64,000 nucleotides of DNA from a bacterium BMS3Bbin14 (GTDB lineage Bacteria > Desulfobacterota > Desulfobulbia > Desulfobulbales > Desulfobulbaceae), in contig BDTX01000028.1 in assembly GCA_002897615.1 (NCBI GenBank), positions 1 to 64,000 of the forward strand, in the 5' to 3' direction. The notes under the pieces are model-generated. The model did not search any database. It saw only the letters and a program-made list of their open reading frames with translations, and was not told where the DNA came from. The position numbers and the translations under genes were made by a program. Below are positions 53,213 to 61,929 of this stretch, in pieces; position 1 is the first letter of the stretch, and each line of letters starts with the position of its first letter.

Positions 53213-54915
53213 TAGAACTTCATAAAGCCTTTGCCACCGGTTATGAATGTTTCGCCGCCTGGTCCGACCTGTTGGACCGGATCAACGTGTTCCCTGTGGC
53301 CGATGGCGATACCGGTACCAATCTTCGCCTCAGCCTGGCACCGCTCCTGGATCTTGAGGCGAGGGGCGAGTCCGCCATTGAGCAGCTTGCTTGTTGTGCC
53401 ACCGGCAATTCCGGCAATATAGCGGCCGCTTTTTTTAGAGAATTTGTCCGGGTCGAAAATCCGGTGGATCTGGCGGCCAAAGCCGCGCTTGGCCGGGACC
53501 GGGCCTGGCAGGCGGTTGCCAGGCCCTGTCCCGGCACCATGTTGACGGTTTTTGATGCCCTGACGGCAACACTTGAGCAGTTTGAAAGGAAAGATTTATA
53601 TCCGGTCTTGGGGAAAAAACTCCGGCAGGCGGTCCTGGCCGGGGTCCGGCTTCTCCCTGATCTGCAAAGGGCCGGGGTCGTTGATGCCGGTGCCTTGGCC
53701 ATGTTTATTTTTTTTGACGGATTTTGCCGGCAGATTACGGGGCAGCAGGAGATTTCCGTTCCCGTGCTCAAGTTATTTCAGGGCAGACTCAGGGTCAGCA
53801 GTGATTTTCAGGCGAGCCGCACCAACTGTTACTGCGTCGATGCGGTCATTCAAGCAGAGAACATCTCAACCGCCGCTCTCGACGAATTGTCCGGGCTTGG
53901 GGAAAGCGTGGTGGTGGTGCCGGATGCCACCCGGCTGAAGGTTCATATTCATACCCCCGAGCCTGAACAGTTGCGTATACGCCTTGCCGCCTTTGGTGAA
54001 GTCAGCGGTTGGTCTGATGAGGCCATCGACGAAAGAGGAGCGGCGCAGTTGTCCGCTGCCGGGACGGGACGGGTGGTCCACCTGATGAGTGATGCCGCCG
54101 GTTCGCTTACCAGGGAATTGGCCAGACAGCACTCGATAACCCTGCTTGACAGCTATATTGTTGCTGACGGCTGGTCCCGGCCAGAAAGCCTGTGCTCCCC
54201 GGAGGAGCTGTATTGCCTGATGCGAACGGGCCGCAAGGTAACGACGGCCCAGGCCTCCACCTTTGAGCGGCATCTCCGCTATGAAAGCATCTGCCGCCAG
54301 TTCGGCCGGACCCTGTATCTCTGCGTCGGTTCCGCCTATACCGGCAATTACGACACGGCCATGGCCTGGAAAGAGGCCCATGATCCGGATAACCTGCTTG
54401 AGGTCCTGGATACCGGGGCCGCTTCCGGGCGGCTCGGGCTGATAGCCCTGCTCACCTCCCGTTATGTGGATATTGCCGGCAGCATGGAAGATGTTCTCGA
54501 TTTTTCCCGAAAAATCATTGTTGATTGTAAAGAGTATGTGTTTATCGACGAACTGCAATACCTGGTTGCCGGCGGCAGGTTGTCAAGAGCAGGTGGTTTT
54601 TTCGGTAATCTGCTCCACACGAAACCGGTTGTCAGCCCGGCTGAAAACGGGGTCCGCAAGGTCGGTGTTGTCCGCAGCAGAGAGGGTCAGCTCGCCTTTG
54701 CCCTGGAAAAACTGGGCGAGTTGAACAGGCAGACTTCCGGGCCGGTTATAATGCTCCAGTATTCAGACAACAAAGAGTGGGTGGCCGGGACGGTACGGCA
54801 ACAAGTACAAGGCCTGTTGCCGCAGGCGGAAATTCTGCTCACTCCCCTGTCCCTGACGTCCGGTGTTCACATGGGGCCGGGAACCTGGGCCATGGCCTGT
54901 GTCTCTGGATGTTAA
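53209..54915 (+). CDS. DhaL/DAK2 - DegV fusion (fatty acid kinase-like)
   Basis: A 568-aa product. Residues 1-190 are a DhaL domain with the Mg-ATP motif NVFPVADGDTGTNLRLSL (Asp32, Asp34) and ATGNSGNIAAAF. A middle region (195-285) resembles FakA. Residues ~285-568 are a DegV/FakB lipid-binding domain (VHLMSDAAGSLTREL...VTTAQAS...YVFIDELQYLVAGGRLSRAG). In Gram-positives FakA and FakB are separate and make acyl-phosphate from free fatty acid. Here one chain holds both, so a single-protein acyl kinase is plausible. It overlaps the ligase stop by 4 bp. Confidence 0.86.
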   Translation: MIELHKAFATGYECFAAWSDLLDRINVFPVADGDTGTNLRLSLAPLLDLEARGESAIEQLACCATGNSGNIAAAFFREFVRVENPVDLAAKAALGRDRAWQAVARPCPGTMLTVFDALTATLEQFERKDLYPVLGKKLRQAVLAGVRLLPDLQRAGVVDAGALAMFIFFDGFCRQITGQQEISVPVLKLFQGRLRVSSDFQASRTNCYCVDAVIQAENISTAALDELSGLGESVVVVPDATRLKVHIHTPEPEQLRIRLAAFGEVSGWSDEAIDERGAAQLSAAGTGRVVHLMSDAAGSLTRELARQHSITLLDSYIVADGWSRPESLCSPEELYCLMRTGRKVTTAQASTFERHLRYESICRQFGRTLYLCVGSAYTGNYDTAMAWKEAHDPDNLLEVLDTGAASGRLGLIALLTSRYVDIAGSMEDVLDFSRKIIVDCKEYVFIDELQYLVAGGRLSRAGGFFGNLLHTKPVVSPAENGVRKVGVVRSREGQLAFALEKLGELNRQTSGPVIMLQYSDNKEWVAGTVRQQVQGLLPQAEILLTPLSLTSGVHMGPGTWAMACVSGC

Positions 54916-54919
54916 TATC

Positions 54920-54980
54920 TATGATGCAATAAATTCCACATATTGCCTGGAATATTACCTCAAGCCGTCACGGATTCAGG
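54920..54980 (+). mobile_element. Family A right-end fragment (A11)
   Basis: Covers the last ~61 bp of the element (GATGCAATAAATTCCACATA...CACGGATTCAGG). It starts just after the DegV-fusion stop and is followed by the RAYT locus, which may have inserted next to it. Confidence 0.75.
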
Positions 54981-54992
54981 TATGGCCTTTTT

Positions 54993-55020
54993 CTGTAGAA
55001 GCTCACCCCTGTGAGCGATC
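54993..55020. repeat. REP sequence upstream of the RAYT gene
   Basis: CTGTAGAAGCTCACCCCTGTGAGCGATC has the REP layout: GTAGAAG head, GCTCAC/GTGAGC stem, GAT tail. It matches the pair downstream of the transposase at 55478-55559. Confidence 0.8.
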
Positions 55021-55028
55021 AAGATTTC

Positions 55029-55481
55029 ATGATGACAGGGAACAGCAAACCCCACGCCAAGAATTTGCGCAACGGTCGTTTTGCCGAACCCGGACGGATA
55101 TATGTTATTACTACGGTAATCCGCAAGCGCAGGCCCGTGTTTAATGATTTTAAAAACGCACGATTATTGATACAGGTTTTGATGGGCCATGAGCGGGCCG
55201 GTTTTGCCAGGACCCTCTGTTTTGTGGTGATGCCCGACCATCTTCATTGGATAATGCAACTTGGAGATGATAAAAATCTTGGAAAAACGATTCATGCGTT
55301 GAAATCCATAACCAGCAGAAAGGTGGGCAGATCGATTTTTCAAAAAGGGTATTATGATCATGCAGTTCGCAAAGAAGAAGATCTTAAAGCATTGGGACGT
55401 TACATTGTTGCCAATCCCTTGCGAGCAGGATTGGTTAACAATATAAACGATTATCCCCATTGGGACGCAGTATGGTTGTAG
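55029..55481 (+). CDS. REP-associated tyrosine transposase (RAYT, Y1/HUH family)
   Basis: A 150-aa IS200/IS605-related single-strand transposase. The metal-binding HUH motif is HLH in VVMPDHLHWIM, and the catalytic tyrosine is in the helix LGRYIVANPLRAGL. RAYTs are domesticated single-copy enzymes that spread REP sequences. ATG 55029 (or 55032) is likely; an in-frame GTG at 55011 lies inside the upstream REP. The TAG stop lies inside the downstream REP. It sits inside the biosynthetic cluster between the DegV fusion and the GT2 gene and is not part of its biochemistry. Confidence 0.93.
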   Translation: MMTGNSKPHAKNLRNGRFAEPGRIYVITTVIRKRRPVFNDFKNARLLIQVLMGHERAGFARTLCFVVMPDHLHWIMQLGDDKNLGKTIHALKSITSRKVGRSIFQKGYYDHAVRKEEDLKALGRYIVANPLRAGLVNNINDYPHWDAVWL

Positions 55482-55559
55482 GAGCCCACCCCGGTGGGCG
55501 ATACAATGATGGCCTTTCTATGAACCGAGTCCAATCGCCCACAGGGGTGGGCTCCTACA
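55478..55559. repeat. BIME: inverted pair of REP sequences
   Basis: Two head-to-head REPs: TGTAGGAGCCCACCCCGGTG... (stem GCCCACC/GGTGGGC) and its inverted partner ATCGCCCACAGGGGTGGGCT plus CCTACA. They are separated by about 30 bp and form the classic bacterial interspersed mosaic element beside a RAYT gene. Confidence 0.9.
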
Positions 55560-55583
55560 GCCGGGTGATCTCTAATAATAATA

Positions 55584-56297
55584 ATGAGTACCATGAATGC
55601 CGCGATTATCATTCCCGTCTATAATCATGAGCAGAGAATTGCCGGGGTTATCCGGCAGACGCTGGCGCTGGGTCTGCCGGTTTTTGTGGTTGATGACGGT
55701 TCAACTGACAGGACAGCGGAAATTATCAAGGCAATAGAGGGGATAACTGTCCTGCATCACTGCGTTAACCAGGGAAAGGGCGCGGCCATTCTCACCGGTT
55801 TTGCGGCGGCGGTTAAAAAAAAATGCGACCTGGCCATCACTATTGATGGTGACGGCCAGCACACACCGGAAGACGCCGGAGTACTGCTTTCGGCCGCGGC
55901 TGACGGTAAGCGGTGCCTTGTCGTAGGAAGACGTCGGGGCATGGAGGGGGGGGGAAACGTGCCCTGGACCAGCAGGTTCGGTCGTAAATTTTCCAACTTC
56001 TGGGTCCGGGTATCCGGCGGCCCGGCCATAGAGGACTCGCAATCCGGCTTCAGGCTCTATCCCCTGCCTGAGGCCATGCAGCTTGGAGTACGCGCCAGAA
56101 GGTATCAGTTTGAGGTGGAAATCCTGGTCAAGGCCCGGCAGCATGGCATAGAGATCATTGAAGTACCGGTACAGGTCGTCTACCAGGTAAAAGGAGAACG
56201 GGTGAGTCACTTCCGGCCATGGGTTGATTTCTGTCGTAATTCCACAACGTTCAGTCGACTGATATTTGCGCGGATTTTCCGGATGTTCCGACCATGA
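55584..56297 (+). CDS. Glycosyltransferase family 2 (dolichyl-phosphate mannose synthase-like)
   Basis: A 237-aa GT-A enzyme. AAIIIPVYNHEQRIAGVI, VVDDGSTDRTAEII and DGDGQHTPED (DxD metal site) are visible; the C-terminal half ends at a basic segment with no multi-TM tail. It would transfer a sugar from a nucleotide-sugar to a lipid-linked or acyl acceptor. APE clusters carry a GT2 of this kind. ATG 55584, or ATG 55593 three codons in. It overlaps the acyltransferase gene by 4 bp. Confidence 0.9.
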   Translation: MSTMNAAIIIPVYNHEQRIAGVIRQTLALGLPVFVVDDGSTDRTAEIIKAIEGITVLHHCVNQGKGAAILTGFAAAVKKKCDLAITIDGDGQHTPEDAGVLLSAAADGKRCLVVGRRRGMEGGGNVPWTSRFGRKFSNFWVRVSGGPAIEDSQSGFRLYPLPEAMQLGVRARRYQFEVEILVKARQHGIEIIEVPVQVVYQVKGERVSHFRPWVDFCRNSTTFSRLIFARIFRMFRP

Positions 56298-57193
56298 AAG
56301 GGTTCTGGTACCGGAGTCTTATCCGGACCGCAGGGCTGTGTGGTTCATGGCTGTTTGTTGCTGTCTCCCGGATTATTGCCGCCGGTTATTTCGTGTTTTC
56401 CCGCCGGGTTCCGGAAAGCCGTCGTTTTTACGCCGCCCTCTATCCCGGGAGAGGAAAACTCTACCACCTCTGGTGCACCTTCAAACAGTACCAGAATTTC
56501 ACCACCATTCATCTCGACCGATTTCTGTCCTCCCGGACCGGGTCAACAACCTTTACCTCCGAGGGATGGGAAAAACTTGAAGCCGTCATCGGCAGAGAGG
56601 GCGGAATTCTGCTCATGTCCCACCTTGGCAACTGGGAAAAGGCAGCCCTGCTTCTCAAGCAACAGAGGGACGACTTGCGGCTTCTTCTCTATATGGGAGT
56701 CAAGGAGAAAGAAGGCGTGGAACGGCTGCAAAAGGTTGATTTACGCCGGTCAGGGATAACCATCATCGGTGCCGACCGGGAGGGTAGCTCACCATTTTCC
56801 GCAGTGGAGGGAATCCGCTTTCTGCAGTCAGGGGGCCTGGTATCCATGGCCGGGGATATTGTCTGGCGTAGCGATCAACGCAAGGTCCGCGTCACCTTTC
56901 TGGGCCATGATGCCTATCTGCCGGCAGCTCCTTTTATTTTTGCCCTGGTGTCCGGCGCCCCCCTGTTTGTCTTTTTTGCCTTCCGCACCGGTAACAACAA
57001 CTACCACTTGACTCTGTCCGGCCCGATTGCAATTCAGCCGGAATCCCGCCGGGACAGAACCGAGGCCGTTTCCCGGGCCGCCCAGCAGTACGCCGATCTG
57101 CTGGAAGAATCTCTGCGGCAGCACCCCTTTGAATGGTATCATTTTGATCGATTCATATTGGAGTTATGCAGACAGAAGTTTATGGGGAAATAG
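56294..57193 (+). CDS. HtrB/LpxL-family lysophospholipid acyltransferase
   Basis: A 299-aa inner-membrane acyltransferase of the lipid A late acyltransferase family. N-terminal membrane segment (SWLFVAVSRIIAAGYFVF), catalytic HX4E in SHLGNWEKAALLL, and MAGDIVWRSD downstream. In APE clusters such enzymes probably attach the polyene to a lipid or glycolipid anchor. It is coupled to the GT2 gene by ATGA overlap. Confidence 0.88.
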   Translation: MKGFWYRSLIRTAGLCGSWLFVAVSRIIAAGYFVFSRRVPESRRFYAALYPGRGKLYHLWCTFKQYQNFTTIHLDRFLSSRTGSTTFTSEGWEKLEAVIGREGGILLMSHLGNWEKAALLLKQQRDDLRLLLYMGVKEKEGVERLQKVDLRRSGITIIGADREGSSPFSAVEGIRFLQSGGLVSMAGDIVWRSDQRKVRVTFLGHDAYLPAAPFIFALVSGAPLFVFFAFRTGNNNYHLTLSGPIAIQPESRRDRTEAVSRAAQQYADLLEESLRQHPFEWYHFDRFILELCRQKFMGK

Positions 57194-57220
57194 TTCTCGC
57201 AAGCCGGGTTGATTGATTTG

Positions 57221-57619
57221 TCATTTTGCCAATTCAAACAGGTTGGACTTGGATGATTTTTTATCAAAAGTAATCACGGTTTCGCAACCTTGGGCCTTGG
57301 CGGCATTGGCAATTAAAAGATCAGAAAGATCATAGCTGTTATCTTGTGCCGAACGGGTGAATTGTTGCAAAGCGGATTGATGTTCAAATTTTAAAATTGG
57401 CATTAGTATTAGTTCACTTATTGAATCTAAAATTTCAGTTCTTGAAATCTCATAGACTGATTCTAATACCCAGATTAATTCTAATATTACCAGCAAAGGT
57501 ACAAATAGTTCCTTCTTTTCTGATTCAGCCTTTTTGCATATATTGTAAACTATTTTTGCCTGCAGTTCATCATCGCCTGTCAAAAAACGAATCAGGATAT
57601 TTGTATCTATCCCTTTCAT
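57221..57619 (-). CDS. vapC: PIN-domain toxin VapC
   Basis: A 132-aa PIN RNase. Acidic residues D5 (GIDTNILIRFL), E47 (LVILELIW) and D97/D100 (YDLSDLLIANAA) can form the metal site, with a C-terminal TFDKK segment. VapC toxins cleave tRNA or rRNA. It overlaps the AbrB-type antitoxin by 4 bp. It lies on the opposite strand to its cluster neighbours and has a lower GC content than they do, which suggests insertion. Confidence 0.92.
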   Translation of the reverse strand: MKGIDTNILIRFLTGDDELQAKIVYNICKKAESEKKELFVPLLVILELIWVLESVYEISRTEILDSISELILMPILKFEHQSALQQFTRSAQDNSYDLSDLLIANAAKAQGCETVITFDKKSSKSNLFELAK

Positions 57620-57864
57620 CTGAATTTATCCTTCATTCTGTTGCTGATTGCATCATCTATAGCTTCAAGCGTGACAGCGTTTCTGCCTGGTTTATGTAAT
57701 TTGCAAAAAAGATCATCTACTTTTTTGGAGATAGGCCTGATTATGGCTTCTCTTTTCTCTGTGACAATAATTTCAATCTTATCGCCAGCATGTAACTTCA
57801 GCGATTCTCTAATTTTTTTGGGGATAGTTACTTGTCCCTTCGTTGTGATGGTAGCTAATGCCAT
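57616..57864 (-). CDS. vapB: AbrB/SpoVT-fold antitoxin VapB
   Basis: An 82-aa swapped-hairpin DNA-binding antitoxin: ATITTKGQVTIPKKIRESLKL and GDKIEIIVTE, with a C-terminal helix that would bind VapC. It is the first gene of the vapBC operon. AGGAGAG lies before the ATG. It should repress its own promoter. It is embedded between the acyltransferase and ACP genes of the biosynthetic cluster. Confidence 0.92.
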   Translation of the reverse strand: MALATITTKGQVTIPKKIRESLKLHAGDKIEIIVTEKREAIIRPISKKVDDLFCKLHKPGRNAVTLEAIDDAISNRMKDKFR

Positions 57865-58142
57865 AATGCTCTCCTTACTTTATTCAACGTCTTACTTGCA
57901 TGTAAGGCAGATTTGTCGTGAAGTCAAGAGATCTTTAACGCTAATCAAAATTGAGCCACTCGCTCATCCCCCATACGTTGATTTTTTTTCCGTTCCCATT
58001 TTTTGATTTATGGTATCATTGTGATCGGTTTCTTCATTAGATCGGCCGGAATATTTTATTGTGAAATTAGCCGGAAAGAGTGTAGTATCCAAGGCTCATT
58101 GCATTGATTCTCATTTTATCTTGAACAGCCTTCGTTGAACTT

Positions 58143-58400
58143 ATGACCAGAGATGAATTAAAGGGTAATGTTTTATCGATTCTGGAAAACGATTTTGAGT
58201 TTGAACATCCGGGGTTAGATGACAATCTCCGTGACGATCACGGATTTGACAGTATCGATGCCATTGAGTTGCTCGGAAAGATTGAAATCATGCTCGGCTT
58301 TTCCCTGAGCCGGGAAGAAAAGGAAAAGGCCATGGGTATCCGCACCGTCAATGATATCCTTGATTATATAGAAAAAATACAGTCATCACACCATAGATAG
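58143..58400 (+). CDS. Acyl carrier protein 3
   Basis: An 85-aa carrier with Ser37 in HGFDSIDAIELLGKIE and a short helix IV ending in QSSHHR. It is acidic overall and distinct from ACP 1 and ACP 2. It directly precedes a KS (20 bp gap), the third ACP-KS pairing in the cluster. The 278-bp gap upstream (57865-58142) shows no gene. Confidence 0.92.
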   Translation: MTRDELKGNVLSILENDFEFEHPGLDDNLRDDHGFDSIDAIELLGKIEIMLGFSLSREEKEKAMGIRTVNDILDYIEKIQSSHHR

Positions 58401-58420
58401 AAAAAAGTGTGCCTCTCTCC

Positions 58421-59668
58421 ATGAAACGTCGAGTCGTCATTACTGAATGTTCAGCCATTACCCCCATCGGTTACCGGAAAGAGGAAATTGTCGAGAGCCT
58501 GCGCCTGGGGCGATCCGGAGTAAAGCCCCTGCGCGATGACGGCCTGTTGACCAACCATCTCCACTCCCGTGTGTTTGGTACTGTTGATTACCCTATTGCT
58601 TACGAGTTTAAACGCCAATACCGTAAAACCATGGGGCCGGTGGCGTTCTATGCCTGCCAGGTTGCCAAGGATGTTCTTGAGCGATCGGGCTTACCTCAGG
58701 AATTTATTTCCTCGGGCAGGCTCGGGGTGGCATTTGGTTCCACCCACGGCAGCCCGACGGTCCAGCGTCAGATCTACAAGACATTTTTCAATGAATTGGA
58801 GTCAAAATTTTCTTCCATAGGCGCAGTTGATTATCTCAGATCCATGGTGCATACCACGGCAGTGAATATAACCAGAATGTTCGGCATCACCGGCAGGGTT
58901 ATCGCCTCGTCAACTGCCTGCACTACAAGCAGTCAGTCCATCGGTTTTGGCTATGAAATGATCAAATACGGGATGCAGGATGCAATGATATGCGGCGGGG
59001 CCGATGAATACGACACCACAACCGTAGCCGTTTTTGACAATCTGCTGGCCTGTTCCGTAGACTATAACGATACACCTCAATGCACCCCCCGGCCTTTTGA
59101 TACCAGGCGGGACGGGCTGGTCGTGGGGGAAGGCGGCGGGGCTGTCCTGCTTGAAGATTATGAATCCGCAAAAAGGCGGGGGGCTGACATACTTGCCGAA
59201 GTCATCGGTTTTTCTTGCAATAACAACGGGGGAGACCTTATTCTGCCCAACCTTGACGGCATAACGGCGGCCCTGCGCCTGGCCCTTGACGATGCCGGCA
59301 TCACGCCGAAGGAGGTCGATGTTATCAGCGCCCATGCCACGGCCACGAAAATGGGGGATGTTATCGAGGCCCAGGCCATCGCTGCGGTCTATGGCGATAG
59401 CCCGATGGTCATCGGCCTGAAAAGTTATACGGGGCACACCATGGGCACCTGCGGTGTTATTGAACTCACCCTGATACTGTATATGATGGAACAGGGCTTT
59501 ATCGCCCCGACCCTGAACCTGGACAATGTTGATCCCCGCTGCAGTATGCTGCGCCACGTCCGTGAACTGAGCAGCGGCAACATCGGCATCGCCTCAATCC
59601 AGAACTTTGCCTTTGGCGGGGTCAATACCTGCCTGATAATTCGCAATGGCCGGGAAGCCGCCGCGTAA
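58421..59668 (+). CDS. Beta-ketoacyl-ACP synthase (FabF-like) 3
   Basis: A 415-aa condensing enzyme with Cys167 (ASSTACTTSSQS), His305 (ISAHATATKMGD) and His339 (SYTGHTMG). ATG 58421 is chosen; GTG 58409 in frame is an alternative. The HATAT and TACTTSS variants set it apart from the two KSs at 36.9-39.5 kb. Its 3' end overlaps the PlsC-like gene by 23 bp. Confidence 0.92.
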   Translation: MKRRVVITECSAITPIGYRKEEIVESLRLGRSGVKPLRDDGLLTNHLHSRVFGTVDYPIAYEFKRQYRKTMGPVAFYACQVAKDVLERSGLPQEFISSGRLGVAFGSTHGSPTVQRQIYKTFFNELESKFSSIGAVDYLRSMVHTTAVNITRMFGITGRVIASSTACTTSSQSIGFGYEMIKYGMQDAMICGGADEYDTTTVAVFDNLLACSVDYNDTPQCTPRPFDTRRDGLVVGEGGGAVLLEDYESAKRRGADILAEVIGFSCNNNGGDLILPNLDGITAALRLALDDAGITPKEVDVISAHATATKMGDVIEAQAIAAVYGDSPMVIGLKSYTGHTMGTCGVIELTLILYMMEQGFIAPTLNLDNVDPRCSMLRHVRELSSGNIGIASIQNFAFGGVNTCLIIRNGREAAA

Positions 59669-60452
59669 CTCTTTCCGGATTCAGCTTGGTGGCTGGCTGA
59701 GTGATTTTGCCGTCACCATGACCTGCTGGGCCTACTTCACCCTCGGCTTTGTGCTTCTTTTTTCTGTCGGCTATTGTGTTGCGTACCTGTTCTCTCCACA
59801 ACGGGAAATTTCTTTCCAGCGGCTGACTAATCTGTTTTTCCGGGGTTTCCTGGGGATTGTACGTACAGCTGCCCCCCGGCATCATTGGCAGATCGATAAG
59901 CGGATAGCCGAGACCAAATCCTCGGTTATCATCTGTAACCACTTGTCTTACCTGGATCCACTGCTGATGATTTCTCTTTTTAAGCGGCAGAAGACTATTG
60001 TCAAAACGAAATTTTTTAAGGTTCCGATCTTGGGATGGGTCATACGCAATGCCGGCTACTGCCCTGCCGACAGTAACGGCAAGTTTGCCCGGATGATGAT
60101 TGACCAGATTGAGCAGATGGAAGGGTACCTGGCAGGAGGCGGCAATCTTTTTGTGTTTCCGGAAGGAACGAGGAGCCGTGACGGAAAAATCGCTCCCCTG
60201 AACAGGGGGGCCTTGAAGATTGCCAGGCTTTGCCGGGCTCCTGTGTATGTCCTCCATCTTTGCAATACCGAAAAACTGTTTACTCCGGGAAAATTTTTAT
60301 TTAATACCCGGATAAAAAACACGATCAGTTTGACAATAGTTGACCGTATCGAGCCGGACTCCGGGCAGGGGCTATCCCTGACCGAGCTTGAAAGTAGAAT
60401 CAGCCAGGCATTGATGATGCTACCGGCTGAGTCAGAAGGTCGCACGATATAA
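59646..60452 (+). CDS. PlsC-family 1-acyl-glycerol-3-phosphate acyltransferase
   Basis: A 268-aa membrane-associated acyltransferase. An N-terminal hydrophobic helix (YFTLGFVLLFSVGYCVAYLF), catalytic HX4D in CNHLSYLDPL, and FPEGTRSRDGKI substrate motif are intact. It moves an acyl chain to a lysophosphatidate-like acceptor. Being the second acyltransferase of the cluster and coupled to a KS and ACP, it may place the cluster's special acyl chain on a phospholipid, which is inference. Confidence 0.9.
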   Translation: MAGKPPRNSFRIQLGGWLSDFAVTMTCWAYFTLGFVLLFSVGYCVAYLFSPQREISFQRLTNLFFRGFLGIVRTAAPRHHWQIDKRIAETKSSVIICNHLSYLDPLLMISLFKRQKTIVKTKFFKVPILGWVIRNAGYCPADSNGKFARMMIDQIEQMEGYLAGGGNLFVFPEGTRSRDGKIAPLNRGALKIARLCRAPVYVLHLCNTEKLFTPGKFLFNTRIKNTISLTIVDRIEPDSGQGLSLTELESRISQALMMLPAESEGRTI

Positions 60453-60479
60453 CCCCTGCCCACGGCAACGGAACTAATA

Positions 60480-60530
60480 CCTGAATCCGTGCGGGCTTGA
60501 GGTAATCTTCCAGGCAATATGTGGAATTTT
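60480..60530 (-). mobile_element. Family A right-end fragment, inverted (A12)
   Basis: About 51 bp of the element's right end in inverted orientation (CCTGAATCCGTGCGGGCTTG onward), truncated inside GGCAATATGTGGAATTT. It fills most of the gap between the PlsC-like and radical SAM genes. Confidence 0.7.
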
Positions 60531-60567
60531 CCGATCAGTCTTAGGGATCTGGTAGGATATTAGTACT

Positions 60568-61605
60568 ATGCAAATATACAATCTTGAGTTCACTGCATCG
60601 GAAATCAAAGAGGCGGTGGCCGCTGACCGGCTGCTGTCCATGGAGATCGAATTCAGCCGGGCCTGCAATTTCCGCTGTTCTTACTGCTATGTTAACGACC
60701 AGGCCGAATGCAGCAACGAACTTTCCAGAGAGGAAATCAAGGATGTCATCCTGCAGGCAAAAGAGTTGGGGGCACGGAAGATAATTATTCTGGGCGGGGA
60801 GCCCAGCATCTATCCGCATATTGTCGAGATGCTCCGTTTTCTTGGTAAGGAGCGGCTCGAAATTGAGATATTCACCAATGGCACAGGAATCGATAAAGAT
60901 CTTGCCGCAGTGCTCGCCGGGGAAAGAGCCCGGGTCGTTTTAAAAATGAATTCACGGGAAGAGGAGCTGCAAGACCGGCTGGCCGGCAAAAAAGGTGCAT
61001 TCCGGATCATTAACAGCGCCTTGGCTATCCTGAAAGAGGCCGGTTATCCAGCGGCGGAACGGTTCCTGGCAATCAGCACCGTGATCTGTCGTCAAAACAT
61101 AGGGGAACTGCCGGCAATGTGGCAGTGGCTGCGGCAGGAAAACATAGAGCCCTATTTCGAAATCATCACTCCCCAGGCAAATGCCCAGGAGAATACATGG
61201 CTTACGGTTGATTCCTGTGCCATGAAGGATCTGTTTACCAGGTTGGCGGCCATTGATCGTGAAGAGTTCGGTCGAACCTGGGAGCCGCAACCTCCCCTGG
61301 TCGGCAACAAATGCATGCGCCATCAGGTCTCATGCGTGGTCACGGCAACCGGCAATGTCATGCCCTGCGTAGGGGTCACCATCCCCCAGGACAATATTCG
61401 CAACAACAGACTTGCCCATATCCTGAAAAACAGCGAGGTGATCAATAACCTGAAAAATTACCGGGAAATGATAAAAGGAGAATGCCGCACCTGTGAAAAA
61501 GCTGAAGAGTGCTACGGCTGCCGTGGAGCGGCCTATCAGCTCACGGGTGATTATCTTGCCTCGGACCCCACCTGCTGGCGTAATGCTGCATGTAAAAATT
61601 CATGA
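60568..61605 (+). CDS. Radical SAM protein with SPASM-like C-terminal cysteines
   Basis: A 345-aa product. The radical SAM motif is C33-x3-C37-x2-C40 (SRACNFRCSYC), followed by IILGGEPSIYP. The C-terminal third has a SPASM-like set: CMRHQVSCVV...NVMPCVGV...CRTCEKAEECYGCRG...CWRNAAC. SPASM proteins act on peptides or small substrates and carry auxiliary Fe-S clusters. No precursor peptide is seen nearby. It lies between two repeat copies, so it may be its own transcript. Confidence 0.87.
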   Translation: MQIYNLEFTASEIKEAVAADRLLSMEIEFSRACNFRCSYCYVNDQAECSNELSREEIKDVILQAKELGARKIIILGGEPSIYPHIVEMLRFLGKERLEIEIFTNGTGIDKDLAAVLAGERARVVLKMNSREEELQDRLAGKKGAFRIINSALAILKEAGYPAAERFLAISTVICRQNIGELPAMWQWLRQENIEPYFEIITPQANAQENTWLTVDSCAMKDLFTRLAAIDREEFGRTWEPQPPLVGNKCMRHQVSCVVTATGNVMPCVGVTIPQDNIRNNRLAHILKNSEVINNLKNYREMIKGECRTCEKAEECYGCRGAAYQLTGDYLASDPTCWRNAACKNS

Positions 61606-61663
61606 AGAAGTTGTGAGGCATTTTTCATGCATGTATCACGACGAGTTACCTTGGTGTACTGTA

Positions 61664-61890
61664 TGTAACCTGAATCCGTGACGGCTTGCGGATATCCTAT
61701 GCAATATGGTGAATTTATTGTATCATTGTCAAATAAATTCATTTGCTGGTCTTCTCCGCGCCGCCCTGCGGGGCGCCCGATAACGGCACATCTGCTGCGT
61801 TGGCCACTCGTTGATATCACACCAGGATAATCAACATCGTTGCCGCCTTACATCTGCACCGTTCTCGAACGCTCACGGATCCAGATGTAA
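61664..61890 (-). mobile_element. Family A MITE-like element, full length, inverted (A13)
   Basis: Element 61669-61885. Flanking TGTAA (61664-61668 and 61886-61890); a 6-bp reading ATGTAA is equally possible because the right terminal base is ambiguous. It separates the SPASM-like and B12-type radical SAM genes; 61606-61663 and 61891-61929 show no gene. Confidence 0.9.
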
Positions 61891-61929
61891 TCCACAACCG
61901 CGCGGCGCAAAGAATCAGGTTGGATACTG

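Noticed and set aside
60568-61605. RiPP maturation locus around the SPASM-like radical SAM protein.
   Set aside because: No short precursor-like frame with a ribosome-binding site was found in 60453-60567 or 61606-61929; both gaps are filled by family A sequence.
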